From: an uncultured Saprospiraceae bacterium
GTDB lineage: Bacteria > Bacteroidota > Bacteroidia > Chitinophagales > Saprospiraceae
Length of the DNA: 43,810 bases
Reading direction: 5' to 3'
NCBI GenBank assembly: GCA_937973565.1
Contig: CALJKQ010000115.1
Span: 1 to 43,810, forward strand
Positions 33,472 through 41,991 of this stretch are shown piece after piece. The stretch's first letter is position 1; the number at the start of each line of letters is the position of its first letter. A program made the translations under genes and the position numbers. Below the pieces are notes generated by a model. The model saw nothing but the letters and a program-made list of their open reading frames with translations, was not told the origin of the DNA and did not search any database.

Positions 33472-35874
33472 ATGAGGTATTTAATTGCAGGCATGTGTCT
33501 TATATGGGTTACCGCTTTGATTCAAGCGCAAAAAGTGGGCATCCAGAATTCAGACCCACAGACCACACTGGATGTAAGTGGTGATCTTGCGCTGAGGGGG
33601 ATCCAGCTAACATTGGCAGAAGGAAATCAAAATTCGCTTTCATTGGGGCCCACAGCAGCCTCGTGTTACAGGATCATTGGCCCGACACTGCCCTTTTCCG
33701 TATCCGGAATCCAAAGCGGAGTGGAAGGCAAATTGTTGTGGCTGCACAACGTTTCAGCGGCTCCTATGATCATCTTACACAACGATGTCAATGGATTGGC
33801 CGGAGAGAAAATAATAAACGCGGATGGCAGAAACCTCACCCTGCCGAGTGATGCCAGCATCTTTTTAATGTATGATGCCATGAGCAGTGCCTGGCGGGTA
33901 GCGGGTCATACGGCTTCAATAGCGTGGCAAAAAGAGGGCAATGCCGGAACCGATGCCAGTCAGCATTTCATAGGCACAACAGACGCACAGGCGTTGAAAT
34001 TTAGAATTAACAATACCCCGGCAGGCCGATTGGACAGTGTGCAGACTTTTTTAGGTAAAAATGCCGGGACGAATACAACTTCCGGCATTTACAATGTGGC
34101 GATAGGTAGTGAAAGTCTGGTCAACAACATGACAGGAGGCGACAATACGGCTGTAGGCACCGGGAGTTTGTATTTCAACAATGCTTCACAAAACACAGCC
34201 ATAGGCAGGAATGCCCTTTTTAACAACCAATCCGGATTTGCCAATACAGCCATAGGCAACCATGCCTTGTATTCCAATGCCGCAAGGTCGTTATTGGTAG
34301 CCGTTGGCGACAGCGCTTTGTTCCACAACGGACTCAATGCCACAGAACTCTATCATGGAACCGCCAACACGGCCCTGGGAGTAAATAGTTTGAATAAAAA
34401 TAAAACAGGTTACGACAATACGGCTGTTGGTTATCAGGCTATGTATAGCAATGAAAATGGCTCAGCCAACACAGCAAATGGAGTTTTGAGTTTGTATAAA
34501 AATTCAACCGGACAAGCCAATACAGCGGTGGGATATCAAAGCCTATCCAACAACACCATCGGCAGTGCGAATACTGCAATTGGGTATGCAAGCCTGGTTA
34601 CAAATCAACTGGGAGTGGCCAATACAGCAGTAGGTTATCAAGCGTTAACCCTCAATTTTTCCGGAATAAACAATGTGGGAATGGGAGCCTTTTCGCTCTT
34701 CTATTCTACAGGTGGGAACCAAAACACTGCGCTGGGATATAGCAGTCAATATTTCAATCAATTAGGATCCCGAAACACAGCTATCGGCTCCGGAAGTTTG
34801 TATAGCAATACCAATGGCGTATCGAACGTGGCAATTGGCGCCAACGCTCTCAGATTGGCTACGTCTCCAAACTACATTGTAGCTATTGGTGATAGTTCCT
34901 TATACAATAACGGTGTGGGAGGTAATATTCCGCAACATGGCACCGGCAATACAGCTGTGGGGAGTAAGGCACTGCTCAATAATACACTGGGTTACGATAA
35001 TACCGCAATGGGGTACCAATCTCTGTACACAAATACAGCGGGTAGAGGCAACTCTGCGTATGGCGTATTGGCTCTGCACATTAGTAATGGAAATTTCAAT
35101 ACTGCATTAGGTTTCCAGGCACTGGCGCTGAATCAAACGGGAGGTATGAACACAGCCGTAGGAGCTTCTGCCCTCCGCGACAACACAGTGGGGGTCAGAA
35201 ACGTTGCCATTGGTGCCAATGCTTTGACTATCAACAACACAGGCAGCCGCAATACAGCGGTGGGCGATAGTGCCCTGGTTTACAATGAAAGCGGATCTTA
35301 TAACACGGCCATAGGACAAAGGTCCAACAACAGTCTTTCGCTGACCAATAGTGTAGCCGTCGGTTACTTTTCTTATCCCAACAATGACAATGTTGCCTTG
35401 TTGGGAAATACAGCAACTGCCTCCTGCGGTGGCTATGCCAACTGGACCAATTTCTCAGATGGTCGATTCAAAAAAAATGTGCGGGAAGAGGTAGTCGGAT
35501 TGTCGTTTATCAAAGCATTGCGTCCAGTGACTTATCAAATTGATCTGCCTGCCCTGAATCAATTTGTTTATAAAGAAGAGGCTGCTCAATACACCCAATC
35601 GCTACAGGCCGCCCTGGAAGCAAAGGAGAAGGTGATTGTCAGTGGTTTTATCGCCCAGGAGGTAGAACAGGCAGCCACTGAAGCGGGCTATGATTTTGAT
35701 GGGGTCATTGTGCCAAAAGATGTCAATAAAGATCACTACCAGTTGAGTTACGCCAGCTTTGTGGTGCCATTGGTAAAAGCCGTACAGGAACAGCAAGCTA
35801 CCATTGAAGACATGCAAAATAAAATTTTGAATCTGGAAAAAATGGTATCTATACTCGTAGAAAACAAAAAATAG
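33472..35874 (+). CDS. Adhesin/tail-fibre-like protein with self-cleaving S74 chaperone domain
   Basis: 800 aa. A signal peptide (MRYLIAGMCLIWVTALIQA) is followed by a VGIQNSDPQTTLDVSGDLAL segment shared by such proteins. A head of about 24 seventeen-residue repeats (N208 to about 625) resembles the YadA/Hep_Hag left-handed roll that forms trimers. The C-terminal part from about 660 is a peptidase S74 intramolecular chaperone: FSDGRFKKN, then VSGFIAQEVEQAA and a terminal coiled coil (VQEQQATIEDMQNKILNLEKMV). Ser662 and Lys667 have the same spacing as the Ser-Lys dyad of the endosialidase chaperone, which cuts itself off after trimer assembly. The gene stands alone, is divergent from the bicupin operon, and has no phage neighbours. 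Confidence 0.85.
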   Translation: MRYLIAGMCLIWVTALIQAQKVGIQNSDPQTTLDVSGDLALRGIQLTLAEGNQNSLSLGPTAASCYRIIGPTLPFSVSGIQSGVEGKLLWLHNVSAAPMIILHNDVNGLAGEKIINADGRNLTLPSDASIFLMYDAMSSAWRVAGHTASIAWQKEGNAGTDASQHFIGTTDAQALKFRINNTPAGRLDSVQTFLGKNAGTNTTSGIYNVAIGSESLVNNMTGGDNTAVGTGSLYFNNASQNTAIGRNALFNNQSGFANTAIGNHALYSNAARSLLVAVGDSALFHNGLNATELYHGTANTALGVNSLNKNKTGYDNTAVGYQAMYSNENGSANTANGVLSLYKNSTGQANTAVGYQSLSNNTIGSANTAIGYASLVTNQLGVANTAVGYQALTLNFSGINNVGMGAFSLFYSTGGNQNTALGYSSQYFNQLGSRNTAIGSGSLYSNTNGVSNVAIGANALRLATSPNYIVAIGDSSLYNNGVGGNIPQHGTGNTAVGSKALLNNTLGYDNTAMGYQSLYTNTAGRGNSAYGVLALHISNGNFNTALGFQALALNQTGGMNTAVGASALRDNTVGVRNVAIGANALTINNTGSRNTAVGDSALVYNESGSYNTAIGQRSNNSLSLTNSVAVGYFSYPNNDNVALLGNTATASCGGYANWTNFSDGRFKKNVREEVVGLSFIKALRPVTYQIDLPALNQFVYKEEAAQYTQSLQAALEAKEKVIVSGFIAQEVEQAATEAGYDFDGVIVPKDVNKDHYQLSYASFVVPLVKAVQEQQATIEDMQNKILNLEKMVSILVENKK
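34093..35340 (+). repeat. About 24 coding repeats of 51 bp (17 residues)
   Basis: The translated unit is NTAVGYQSLSNNTIGSA and variants, with N-T-A-x-G at its start, Leu at position 9 and Gly at position 15. Most units are exactly 17 residues; two carry longer insertions beginning VAVGDSALFHNG and VAIGDSSLYNNG. DNA identity between units is modest, so the repeats are old and not recently expanded. Confidence 0.85.
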
Positions 35875-35974
35875 GAATAAAATACTGTTTGTCGTTATTT
35901 TTTAAACTTCAATTAAAATTTAATTTGGTATTATTCAAGATTTCTGCCAAATTTAATTTACCCCTTATAATCAG

Positions 35975-36012
35975 AGAAAGTCTGGTAGTTATGCCGGGCT
36001 TTCTTTTTTTTT
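35975..36012 (+). terminator. Rho-independent terminator after the adhesin gene
   Basis: An 11-bp stem (AGAAAGTCTGG/CCGGGCTTTCT, with two G-T pairs) and an 8-nt loop are followed by ten T. It lies about 100 bp after the stop at 35874 and before the SdpR-like gene. Confidence 0.85.
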
Positions 36013-36022
36013 GGCTAAACCC

Positions 36023-36063
36023 TTGACAATTTGTTTTATTAATTCGATATTTGTCGAAATATC
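36023..36063 (+). promoter_or_regulatory. Promoter and palindromic operator of the sdpRI pair
   Basis: TTG at 36023-36025 and GATATTTG at 36046-36053 are 20 nt apart and form a near-consensus Bacteroidota promoter. A perfect inverted repeat GATATTT/AAATATC with GTCG centre (36046-36063) covers the -7 box and runs to within 10 bp of the GTG start. Its position fits autorepression by the ArsR-type protein it precedes. Confidence 0.6.
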
Positions 36064-36072
36064 AAATTTATC

Positions 36073-36348
36073 GTGCAGTCCGTTTTTAAAGCATTGAATG
36101 ATGAAGTCAGGAGGGATATCCTGGAGCTATTGAAAACCAGAGATATGACAGCAGGAGAAATTGCCGATCAATTTAATTTGGGAAAACCCACCATCTCACA
36201 CCACCTGGATATATTGCGACAGGCCGATCTGGTGAGTTGCCGTAAGCAGGGACAATTTGTTATTTATTCTATCGAGACCTCAGTCATTGATGAAGTATTA
36301 AAATGGATGATGGGCTTCAGTAATCACACAAAAAACAAAACCAAATAA
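36073..36348 (+). CDS. sdpR: ArsR-type autorepressor, SdpR family
   Basis: 91-aa winged-helix repressor beginning at GTG (MQSVFKALNDEVRRDILELLK). The helix-turn-helix is MTAGEIADQFNLGKPTISHHLDILRQADLV. The whole chain follows Bacillus subtilis SdpR, including the C-terminal VIDEVLKWMMGF. No metal-binding cysteines are present, so it is not an arsenic-type sensor. In the model system SdpI holds SdpR at the membrane when toxin is bound and so relieves repression of both genes. The next gene is an SdpI homologue 11 bp downstream. The palindrome over its own promoter is the likely target. Confidence 0.88.
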   Translation: MQSVFKALNDEVRRDILELLKTRDMTAGEIADQFNLGKPTISHHLDILRQADLVSCRKQGQFVIYSIETSVIDEVLKWMMGFSNHTKNKTK

Positions 36349-36359
36349 AACACATCACT

Positions 36360-37001
36360 ATGGATTCAAAAAAACTTATTTTGGCCGTTGCCATTTTGGC
36401 TATACCGTTTTTATACTTAGCCCTGGTATGGAATCAATTGCCAGATCAGGTCGCCCTTCATTTTGGGGCCGACGGCACACCTGATCGTTACGGTGATAAA
36501 ACAGAATTGTTTTCTGCCCTGGGTATTTTGACTGCGGTGGGACTCATCGCCTTTGGGCTCATTCAATGGTTGCCCAGCATTGATCCCAAAAAAAATCTGG
36601 AAACTTCGGCTACCACTCTTTTCAAATTTGGCCTTTCGCTGGTTGTTTTTATGGCTATCATCAACATATATATCATCTATTCTTCCACGCATCCTACAGA
36701 AGGGAGATTGATCTTTGTTATTTTGGGTGGTCTTTTTGCCTCTATTGGCAACCTAATGCACAGTGTTAAACCCAACTATTTTATTGGCATGCGACTTCCC
36801 TGGACATTGGAAAGTGAAGCCAACTGGAGAGCAACCCACCAACTGGCTTCCCGAATCTGGTTCGCAGGGGGTATTGCCATGGCGGTTCTTGCCTTGTTCC
36901 TTCCCATGAATTGGGTGTTGGGTGTATTTATTACCCTCGTTGTGTTGATGACTATTATCCCAACGGTTTACTCCTACCGCTATTTTAAAGTTAGGGGATA
37001 G
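36360..37001 (+). CDS. sdpI: SdpI-family membrane protein (immunity/signal transducer)
   Basis: 213 aa with six likely membrane helices. The N-terminal DUF1648 part carries LPDQVALHFGADGTPDRYGDKTE, and the C-terminal SdpI part carries GNLMHSVKPNYFIGMRLPWTLESEANWRATHQLASRIWF, both strong family signatures. SdpI protects B. subtilis from the SdpC killing peptide and inactivates SdpR. No sdpABC toxin genes are in view, so this pair may respond to peptides from competitors. It forms an operon with the repressor gene and ends at a bidirectional terminator. Confidence 0.9.
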   Translation: MDSKKLILAVAILAIPFLYLALVWNQLPDQVALHFGADGTPDRYGDKTELFSALGILTAVGLIAFGLIQWLPSIDPKKNLETSATTLFKFGLSLVVFMAIINIYIIYSSTHPTEGRLIFVILGGLFASIGNLMHSVKPNYFIGMRLPWTLESEANWRATHQLASRIWFAGGIAMAVLALFLPMNWVLGVFITLVVLMTIIPTVYSYRYFKVRG

Positions 37002-37043
37002 GTGATAGAGACTTTGGGTTAGTTCTGAAGTATAAATTATAAA

Positions 37044-37081
37044 AGAGGGGCGGTTATCGTTATTGGATACACCGCCCTTTT
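37044..37081. terminator. Bidirectional terminator between convergent genes
   Basis: The perfect arms GGGCGGT/ACCGCCC extend into TATC/GATA, with A-rich sequence on the left and T-rich on the right (AAAAG...CTTTT). It lies between the stops of the sdpI-like gene and the formate dehydrogenase alpha gene, so it can end both transcripts. Confidence 0.85.
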
Positions 37082-37089
37082 GCATTTAT

Positions 37090-39798
37090 CTACTTTAGTC
37101 TCGACTTTCTGATGTTAACACTGGCCACCTTGTACTCAGGACACATGGCTTCGCTGTCTCTCTCACTACTGGTAATGGTATTGAGCTGCAACTCCGGGAA
37201 ATGGAAGGTTGTGCTCAGTATGCCGGGTTTCACCTCATCGGTGATTCTGGCTTTGATGTCAACCTTGCCACGAGGCGATTCCACACAGACCATGTCGCCA
37301 TCTTTGATGAAGTGCCTGGCTGCATCATCAGGGTGGATCATCAAAATGTCTTCCGTGAGGATGATGGCATTGTTGGTGCGCCGGGTCATCGTACCTGAAT
37401 TGTAGTGTTCCAATTCCCTATTGGTGGTGATGATATACGGGTATTCTTTTTGGTGGGTCCTCACCTCATTGGTCTCCTTGTATTCGGCAAAATGGAATTT
37501 CCCTTTACCTCTTTTAAAACTTTCGATGTGCAGGATCTCGGTGTCTTTGCCATCGGCTGTTACCGGCCATTGTTTGCCGTTTTTGCCCAGTTCATGCCAC
37601 TTCACCCCTTCAAAGAATGGTACAATGGCTGAAATTTCCTGCAATAGGGTATCCGGATCATAAGGTGGCTGGTCAAAACCCATCCTGTTCATAATATCCA
37701 CCAGGATCTGGCCATCAGGCTTGGTGCCTTCAATGGGTTCAACTACCTTCTGTACTTTTTGAATTCTGCGCTCTCCATTTGTAAAGGTACCGCTCTTTTC
37801 CAGGAAAGAAGCAGCGGGCAATACTACATGCGCCTGCTTACAAGTCTCGCTCATAAAGATTTCCTGCACCACAATCAGATCGAGGTTCGCCATGGCCTTC
37901 ATTACATGATGGGTATTGGGATCGGTTTGGACCACATCTTCTCCCATCAACCACAGTGCCTTGAGTTTTCCTTCAATGGCAGCTTCGTACATTTCCGGAA
38001 TTTTCAAACCCTTGCGCGTAGGGATTTCGGTTTTGTAATGCAAAACATATTTTTTATTGATCTCCGGATCGTAAGCATCCATATAACCTGCGCCCTGGTG
38101 TGGCTGACAGCCCATGTCAGCGGCTCCCTGGACGTTGTTTTGGCCCCGCAATGGATTTACGCCTACGCCTCTTCTTCCTATGTTACCGGTGATCATCGCC
38201 AGATCTGATATCAGCATCACCGTGAATGTTCCCTGGCTGTGCTCTGTTACACCAAGACCATGAAACGACATCGCGTTGGGTGCTGTTGCATAAGCAATGG
38301 CTGCTGCTCTGGCTTTATGTCTGTCTACACCCGTTACCTGCTCCAGTTCATCGATGCTGAGGTTGAGGATTTGTTGCTTGAATTCTTCGTATCCTTCCGT
38401 GCGACTGTCAATAAAACCTTTGTCTTCCAGTCCTTCGGTGATGATGTAATACAACATCATATTGAGCATAGCTACGTTGGTACCCGGTTTGAGCTGCAGA
38501 TGGTGCGTAGCATATCTGGCCAACTCCGTTCTCCTGGGGTCGATCACAATGGTGGTCTTTCCCTTCATAGCAAACTGTTTGAGTTTGGCTCCGGTCACAG
38601 GGTGCGCATCGGTAGGATTGGCACCTATCACCATAATAGCATCTGTATATTTGAGGTCGATGATCGAGTTGGTAGCTGCACCCGTACCAAAAGCTCTTTG
38701 CATACCCAGGGCTGTGGGTGAATGACACACCCTGGCACAAGAGTCAATGTTGTTGGTCCCAATAACAGCCCGGATGAATTTCTGCATCAGGTAGTTTTCT
38801 TCGTTGGTACACCTCGCTGAAGAAATGGCTGCAATGGCGTCGGGGCCATGCTGGGCCTTTATTTCATTAAGCTTTTCTGCAATGTAATCATAAGCTTCAT
38901 CCCAGGTGGCAGGCTGCAACTCCCCATTTCGTTTGATCATGGGGGTACGCAATCTATCGGGATGGTTGTAAAAAGAAAACGCATATCTACCCTTTAGACA
39001 AGTGTGCCCCTGGTTAACGGCAGCATCGTAAGGTGCCTGGATAGATTTTACTTTATCTTCAACCACAGCGACTTCCAGGTTGCAACCTACACCACAATAG
39101 GTACAAACGGTCCTGATTTTTTTATCTGCTACAACAGCTTTGGATTCAAATATATCGGAGATGGCCGAGGTGGGACAAGCCTGGGCACAGGCACCACAGC
39201 TCACACAGCTACTTTCGGCAAAGGTAGTTTCAAAATCTTTGACAATGTGGGCATCAAAGCCTCTGCCTGCCATGTTGAGCACCATCTGACCCTGTACTTC
39301 GTCGCAGGCCCTGACACAACGACCGCAGTTGATGCACTTGGAAAAATCGGTAGTCATGTAGGCATGACTCAGGTCCTTGGTCCTGTCGAGGTGGTTTTTA
39401 CCTTCGGGATACCTTACTTTTCGGATACCTACCCTGGCAGCAACGGTCTGCAACTCACAATTGTTGTTGACTTCACAGGTAAGACAGTCGAGCGGATGAT
39501 CGGTCAACACCAACTCAATGATGTTTTTACGCAACTTTGTCACTCGCTGACTATCGGTATAAATAAACGAATTGGGTATGGCAGGTGTGTGACAGGAAGC
39601 CTGAACCTTTCTGGGGCCTCCCTCTGTGAGCGCAACATCCACGCTGCACACCCTGCACGCACCAAACGGTTCGAGGTTGGGCGCATCACAAAGGGTGGGC
39701 ACATACGTTTGCCCCAAATGCCTGCGTACAAAGGCCAGGATGGTTTCTCCGTCTTTGAGTTCGTAGGCTACGTCGTTGATGTAAGCTGTTTTTTCCAT
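37090..39798 (-). CDS. fdhF: NAD-dependent formate dehydrogenase, molybdenum/tungsten alpha subunit
   Basis: 902 aa. It oxidises formate to CO2 at a bis-molybdopterin centre and passes electrons through iron-sulfur clusters to the NADH-forming partner subunit. Visible clusters are a [2Fe-2S] (Cys37, 48, 51, 69), a NuoG-like His101/Cys105/108/114 site, two [4Fe-4S] (Cys155/158/161/165 and 198/201/204/208), and the Mo-proximal [4Fe-4S] (Cys232/235/239/267). The metal ligand is Cys358 followed by His359 (CARVCHSPT), so this is the cysteine and not the selenocysteine form. No twin-arginine signal is present, so the enzyme is cytoplasmic. It follows the beta subunit gene by six bases. FdhD and cofactor genes are not in view. 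Confidence 0.93.
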   Translation of the reverse strand: MEKTAYINDVAYELKDGETILAFVRRHLGQTYVPTLCDAPNLEPFGACRVCSVDVALTEGGPRKVQASCHTPAIPNSFIYTDSQRVTKLRKNIIELVLTDHPLDCLTCEVNNNCELQTVAARVGIRKVRYPEGKNHLDRTKDLSHAYMTTDFSKCINCGRCVRACDEVQGQMVLNMAGRGFDAHIVKDFETTFAESSCVSCGACAQACPTSAISDIFESKAVVADKKIRTVCTYCGVGCNLEVAVVEDKVKSIQAPYDAAVNQGHTCLKGRYAFSFYNHPDRLRTPMIKRNGELQPATWDEAYDYIAEKLNEIKAQHGPDAIAAISSARCTNEENYLMQKFIRAVIGTNNIDSCARVCHSPTALGMQRAFGTGAATNSIIDLKYTDAIMVIGANPTDAHPVTGAKLKQFAMKGKTTIVIDPRRTELARYATHHLQLKPGTNVAMLNMMLYYIITEGLEDKGFIDSRTEGYEEFKQQILNLSIDELEQVTGVDRHKARAAAIAYATAPNAMSFHGLGVTEHSQGTFTVMLISDLAMITGNIGRRGVGVNPLRGQNNVQGAADMGCQPHQGAGYMDAYDPEINKKYVLHYKTEIPTRKGLKIPEMYEAAIEGKLKALWLMGEDVVQTDPNTHHVMKAMANLDLIVVQEIFMSETCKQAHVVLPAASFLEKSGTFTNGERRIQKVQKVVEPIEGTKPDGQILVDIMNRMGFDQPPYDPDTLLQEISAIVPFFEGVKWHELGKNGKQWPVTADGKDTEILHIESFKRGKGKFHFAEYKETNEVRTHQKEYPYIITTNRELEHYNSGTMTRRTNNAIILTEDILMIHPDDAARHFIKDGDMVCVESPRGKVDIKARITDEVKPGILSTTFHFPELQLNTITSSERDSEAMCPEYKVASVNIRKSRLK

Positions 39799-39804
39799 TC
39801 TCTG

Positions 39805-41451
39805 TTATGCTTTAAAATACGGCTTCAACTCTTCTGAAAAATAGGTCAGTGCGTTTTTGATGGGCAGGGGCAGACCACCTCCGAGGGCGCAAAGTGAGCC
39901 CACCTCCATGGTTTCCAAAAGGTCATCGAGCAAGGCCCTGTCCATTTTGTATTCACTGTTTCGCGATTTATCTATCATTTCGTACCCCCTCGTAGACCCC
40001 AGTCTGCAGGGGAAACATTTGCCACAGCTTTCGTGTGCGGTAAAGCGGAAAAGGTGTTCTATGTATTCGATCATGGGGAATGTTTCGGGAATACAAACCA
40101 CCGATGCGTGTCCCAACAAAAATCCTTTACCTGCAAACGATTCAAAATCAACCGTAAGTTCATTTATTTTATGTGTGGGTACCAAGCCACCCAATGGCCC
40201 TCCTATGTGCATGGCTTTGACACTATGCCTGAAGCCTTGCCCGAGGTCATTTACGACAGTAGCCAGGGGTGTGCCCATATCTACTTCATAGATACCCGGT
40301 CGGTTGAAGTGTCCGTCGAGCGAAACCAATTTGGTTCCTTTCGACTTTTCAGTTCCAATGGCCGCGTAAGCGGCTCCGCCATTTTGGGCAATCCAGGGCA
40401 GGCAGGCCAGGGTCTCTACGTTGTTGACGACCGTGGGCATGTTGAATAAACCTTGCTGAACCGGATACGGCGGGCGCACCCTCACCTCCGGTCGTTGACC
40501 TTCGATGGAAGAAAGCAGGGCTGTCTCCTCCCCGCAGATGTAGGCACCCTGGGCTTTGATGACTTTGAAGTCGAACGAAAAACCGGAACCCATAATGTTG
40601 TCGCCAATCCATCCCAGGGCTTTGGCTTCGTCAATAGCGTTTTGAATGATGGTCACTGAATCGGGATATTCTGCACGGATATAAACCACACCATATCGGG
40701 CTTTGGCTGCAAAGCCTGCAATGAGCATGCCCTGGATCAGGGAATGGGGTCTTTGCTCCATGATGTATCGGTCGGAATAGGCACCGGGGTCGCCCTCATC
40801 GGCGTTGCATACTATGAATTTGGGATCGTTGGCTTGGGCTGCACATGCTTCCAGCTTAAACGCTATGGGAAAGCCGGCTCCTCCCCTGCCCCGGAGATTG
40901 GATGTTTTGATTTCGGATAAGATTTCACCCTTTTCCAAGACCCGGGCAAAGATTTTGTAATAAGTCGAAACATCACCTGTAGGTGCTGTAAGAATGGCGG
41001 TGCCCTGTGCTCCTACATGGTAAGTTTCACTACTCGGTTGTTCGTTATTTTTAATGGCTGATAGCTGATCAATGTCACTGCCGCTATAATTGACCCCACC
41101 TGCATGGAAGGCACCGTTTTCGTGGCATCTGCCCAGGCAACACATTTCTCCGATTTCATGGTCGGCATACTGGGTTGATAGTTTTGCCTTGATTGCATCC
41201 TGGGTTCCTGCTGTAAGGCAGGCGCTGCCATTGCAGACATATACCTTTTTGCCTTTGTTTTCGGGACGAAGGAAGTCGTAAAAACTGACTGCCCCAAAGA
41301 CAGATGATTTTCCTATCAGGAATTCATCGCGCAGTTTTTCCAGATCTTCTATAGAAGGGGAACCCTCAGCTTCCGCCGCTTTGGCATAAGCTTCAAATAG
41401 GTTATTTTCCAGTCCTTGTCGACCGGATAAGTGGCTGTGGTTTTTAGACAT
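39805..41451 (-). CDS. Formate dehydrogenase beta subunit, fused NuoE-NuoF type
   Basis: 548 aa that carry electrons from the alpha subunit to NAD+. The first 150 residues are a thioredoxin-fold [2Fe-2S] domain (Cys73-x4-Cys78 and Cys105-x3-Cys109) as in NuoE/FdsG. The rest is NuoF-like: GRGGAGFP for NADH, GAYICGEETALLSSIEG for FMN, and SCGKCFPCR with a later SLCALGG for the [4Fe-4S] cluster. In Cupriavidus-type enzymes these are two genes (fdsG and fdsB); here they are one chain. With only alpha and beta chains, the enzyme resembles a soluble NAD-linked or electron-bifurcating form; bifurcation is speculative. It is the first gene of the operon. Confidence 0.9.
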   Translation of the reverse strand: MSKNHSHLSGRQGLENNLFEAYAKAAEAEGSPSIEDLEKLRDEFLIGKSSVFGAVSFYDFLRPENKGKKVYVCNGSACLTAGTQDAIKAKLSTQYADHEIGEMCCLGRCHENGAFHAGGVNYSGSDIDQLSAIKNNEQPSSETYHVGAQGTAILTAPTGDVSTYYKIFARVLEKGEILSEIKTSNLRGRGGAGFPIAFKLEACAAQANDPKFIVCNADEGDPGAYSDRYIMEQRPHSLIQGMLIAGFAAKARYGVVYIRAEYPDSVTIIQNAIDEAKALGWIGDNIMGSGFSFDFKVIKAQGAYICGEETALLSSIEGQRPEVRVRPPYPVQQGLFNMPTVVNNVETLACLPWIAQNGGAAYAAIGTEKSKGTKLVSLDGHFNRPGIYEVDMGTPLATVVNDLGQGFRHSVKAMHIGGPLGGLVPTHKINELTVDFESFAGKGFLLGHASVVCIPETFPMIEYIEHLFRFTAHESCGKCFPCRLGSTRGYEMIDKSRNSEYKMDRALLDDLLETMEVGSLCALGGGLPLPIKNALTYFSEELKPYFKA

Positions 41452-41498
41452 TCTCTTACGATTTGAATTCGAGGTTTTGAGCCTCTGTGAATGTTGTT

Positions 41499-41529
41499 CA
41501 AAAGTAAGGGATTATTGGGCAATTTTCAA
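41499..41529 (-). promoter_or_regulatory. Promoter of the formate dehydrogenase operon
   Basis: On the minus strand, TTG (41529-41527) is followed after exactly 20 nt by TACTTTTG (41506-41499), an excellent Bacteroidota promoter. The ATG is 48 nt downstream. The TTG is supplied by the outermost unit of the heptad array, where CAACGG stands in place of the usual CAATGG. Confidence 0.6.
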
Positions 41530-41816
41530 CGGTTCAATGGGCAATTAATCAATTTTCAATGGGCAATTATCAATTTTCAATGGGCAATTATCAATTTTCA
41601 ATGGGCAATTTTTCAATATTCAATGGGCAGTTTTTCAATATTCAATGGGCAATTTTTCAATTTTCAATGTTCAATTATCGATTGGCAATGAGCAAATTTC
41701 AATGGGCAATGGGCAATTTTTCAATGTTTCTATGGGCAGTTTTTCAAATTTCAATGGGCAATTTTCAATGGGCAATTTTCAATGGACAATTTTTCAATTA
41801 TTAATGTTCAAATTTT
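41516..41816. repeat. Degenerate heptanucleotide array (TCAATGG/GCAATTA type)
   Basis: About 300 bp made of 7-base steps of the form (T/G)CAAT(T/G)(T/G/A). The core CAATGGGCA occurs about nine times exactly, with variants CAATGTTCA, CAATGAGCA, CAATGGACA and TATGGGCAG. Long stretches run TCAATTT, TCAATGG, GCAATTA in strict 7-base register, broken by single extra T bases. Open frames that cross it are products of the repeat and not genes. It lies directly upstream of the formate dehydrogenase operon. Confidence 0.88.
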
Positions 41817-41919
41817 TAGGGAGATCGAACGAAATGGCGTAAGGGAAAGTAAACATAGTGATCGATTGATGATTCTAGATTTGGGTGTTTAATTATTGGG
41901 TTAAAAAATTAAAATTGGT

Positions 41920-41949
41920 TTTGGGAAAAATTATTGTCTTTTTTCCAAA
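41920..41949. repeat. AT-rich hairpin beyond the heptad array
   Basis: Arms TTTGGGAAAAA and TTTTTTCCAAA (one G-T pair) enclose an 8-nt loop. It lies in the non-coding stretch 41817-42035, which otherwise shows only the second hairpin at 41992-42028. Terminator-like on either strand, but no gene ends directly at it. Confidence 0.4.
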
Positions 41950-41991
41950 TTATTATCCGAAAAATAAAGAAAAACTTACGAATAGAATTTG

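Noticed and set aside
33472..35874. Prophage tail-fibre gene
   Set aside because: There is a signal peptide and no phage structural, lysis or integrase genes nearby; the S74 domain is also common in Bacteroidota cell-surface proteins.
39004..39837. 277-codon open frame antisense to the formate dehydrogenase alpha gene
   Set aside because: It is a shadow of the strongly supported opposite-strand gene; the same applies to long antisense frames at 2114-2800, 3341-3877 and 8151-8888.
41491..41842. Short open frames with repeated MGNFSIFNGQ-like peptides
   Set aside because: They are translations of the 7-bp array in several frames, with no signal for initiation and low-complexity content.
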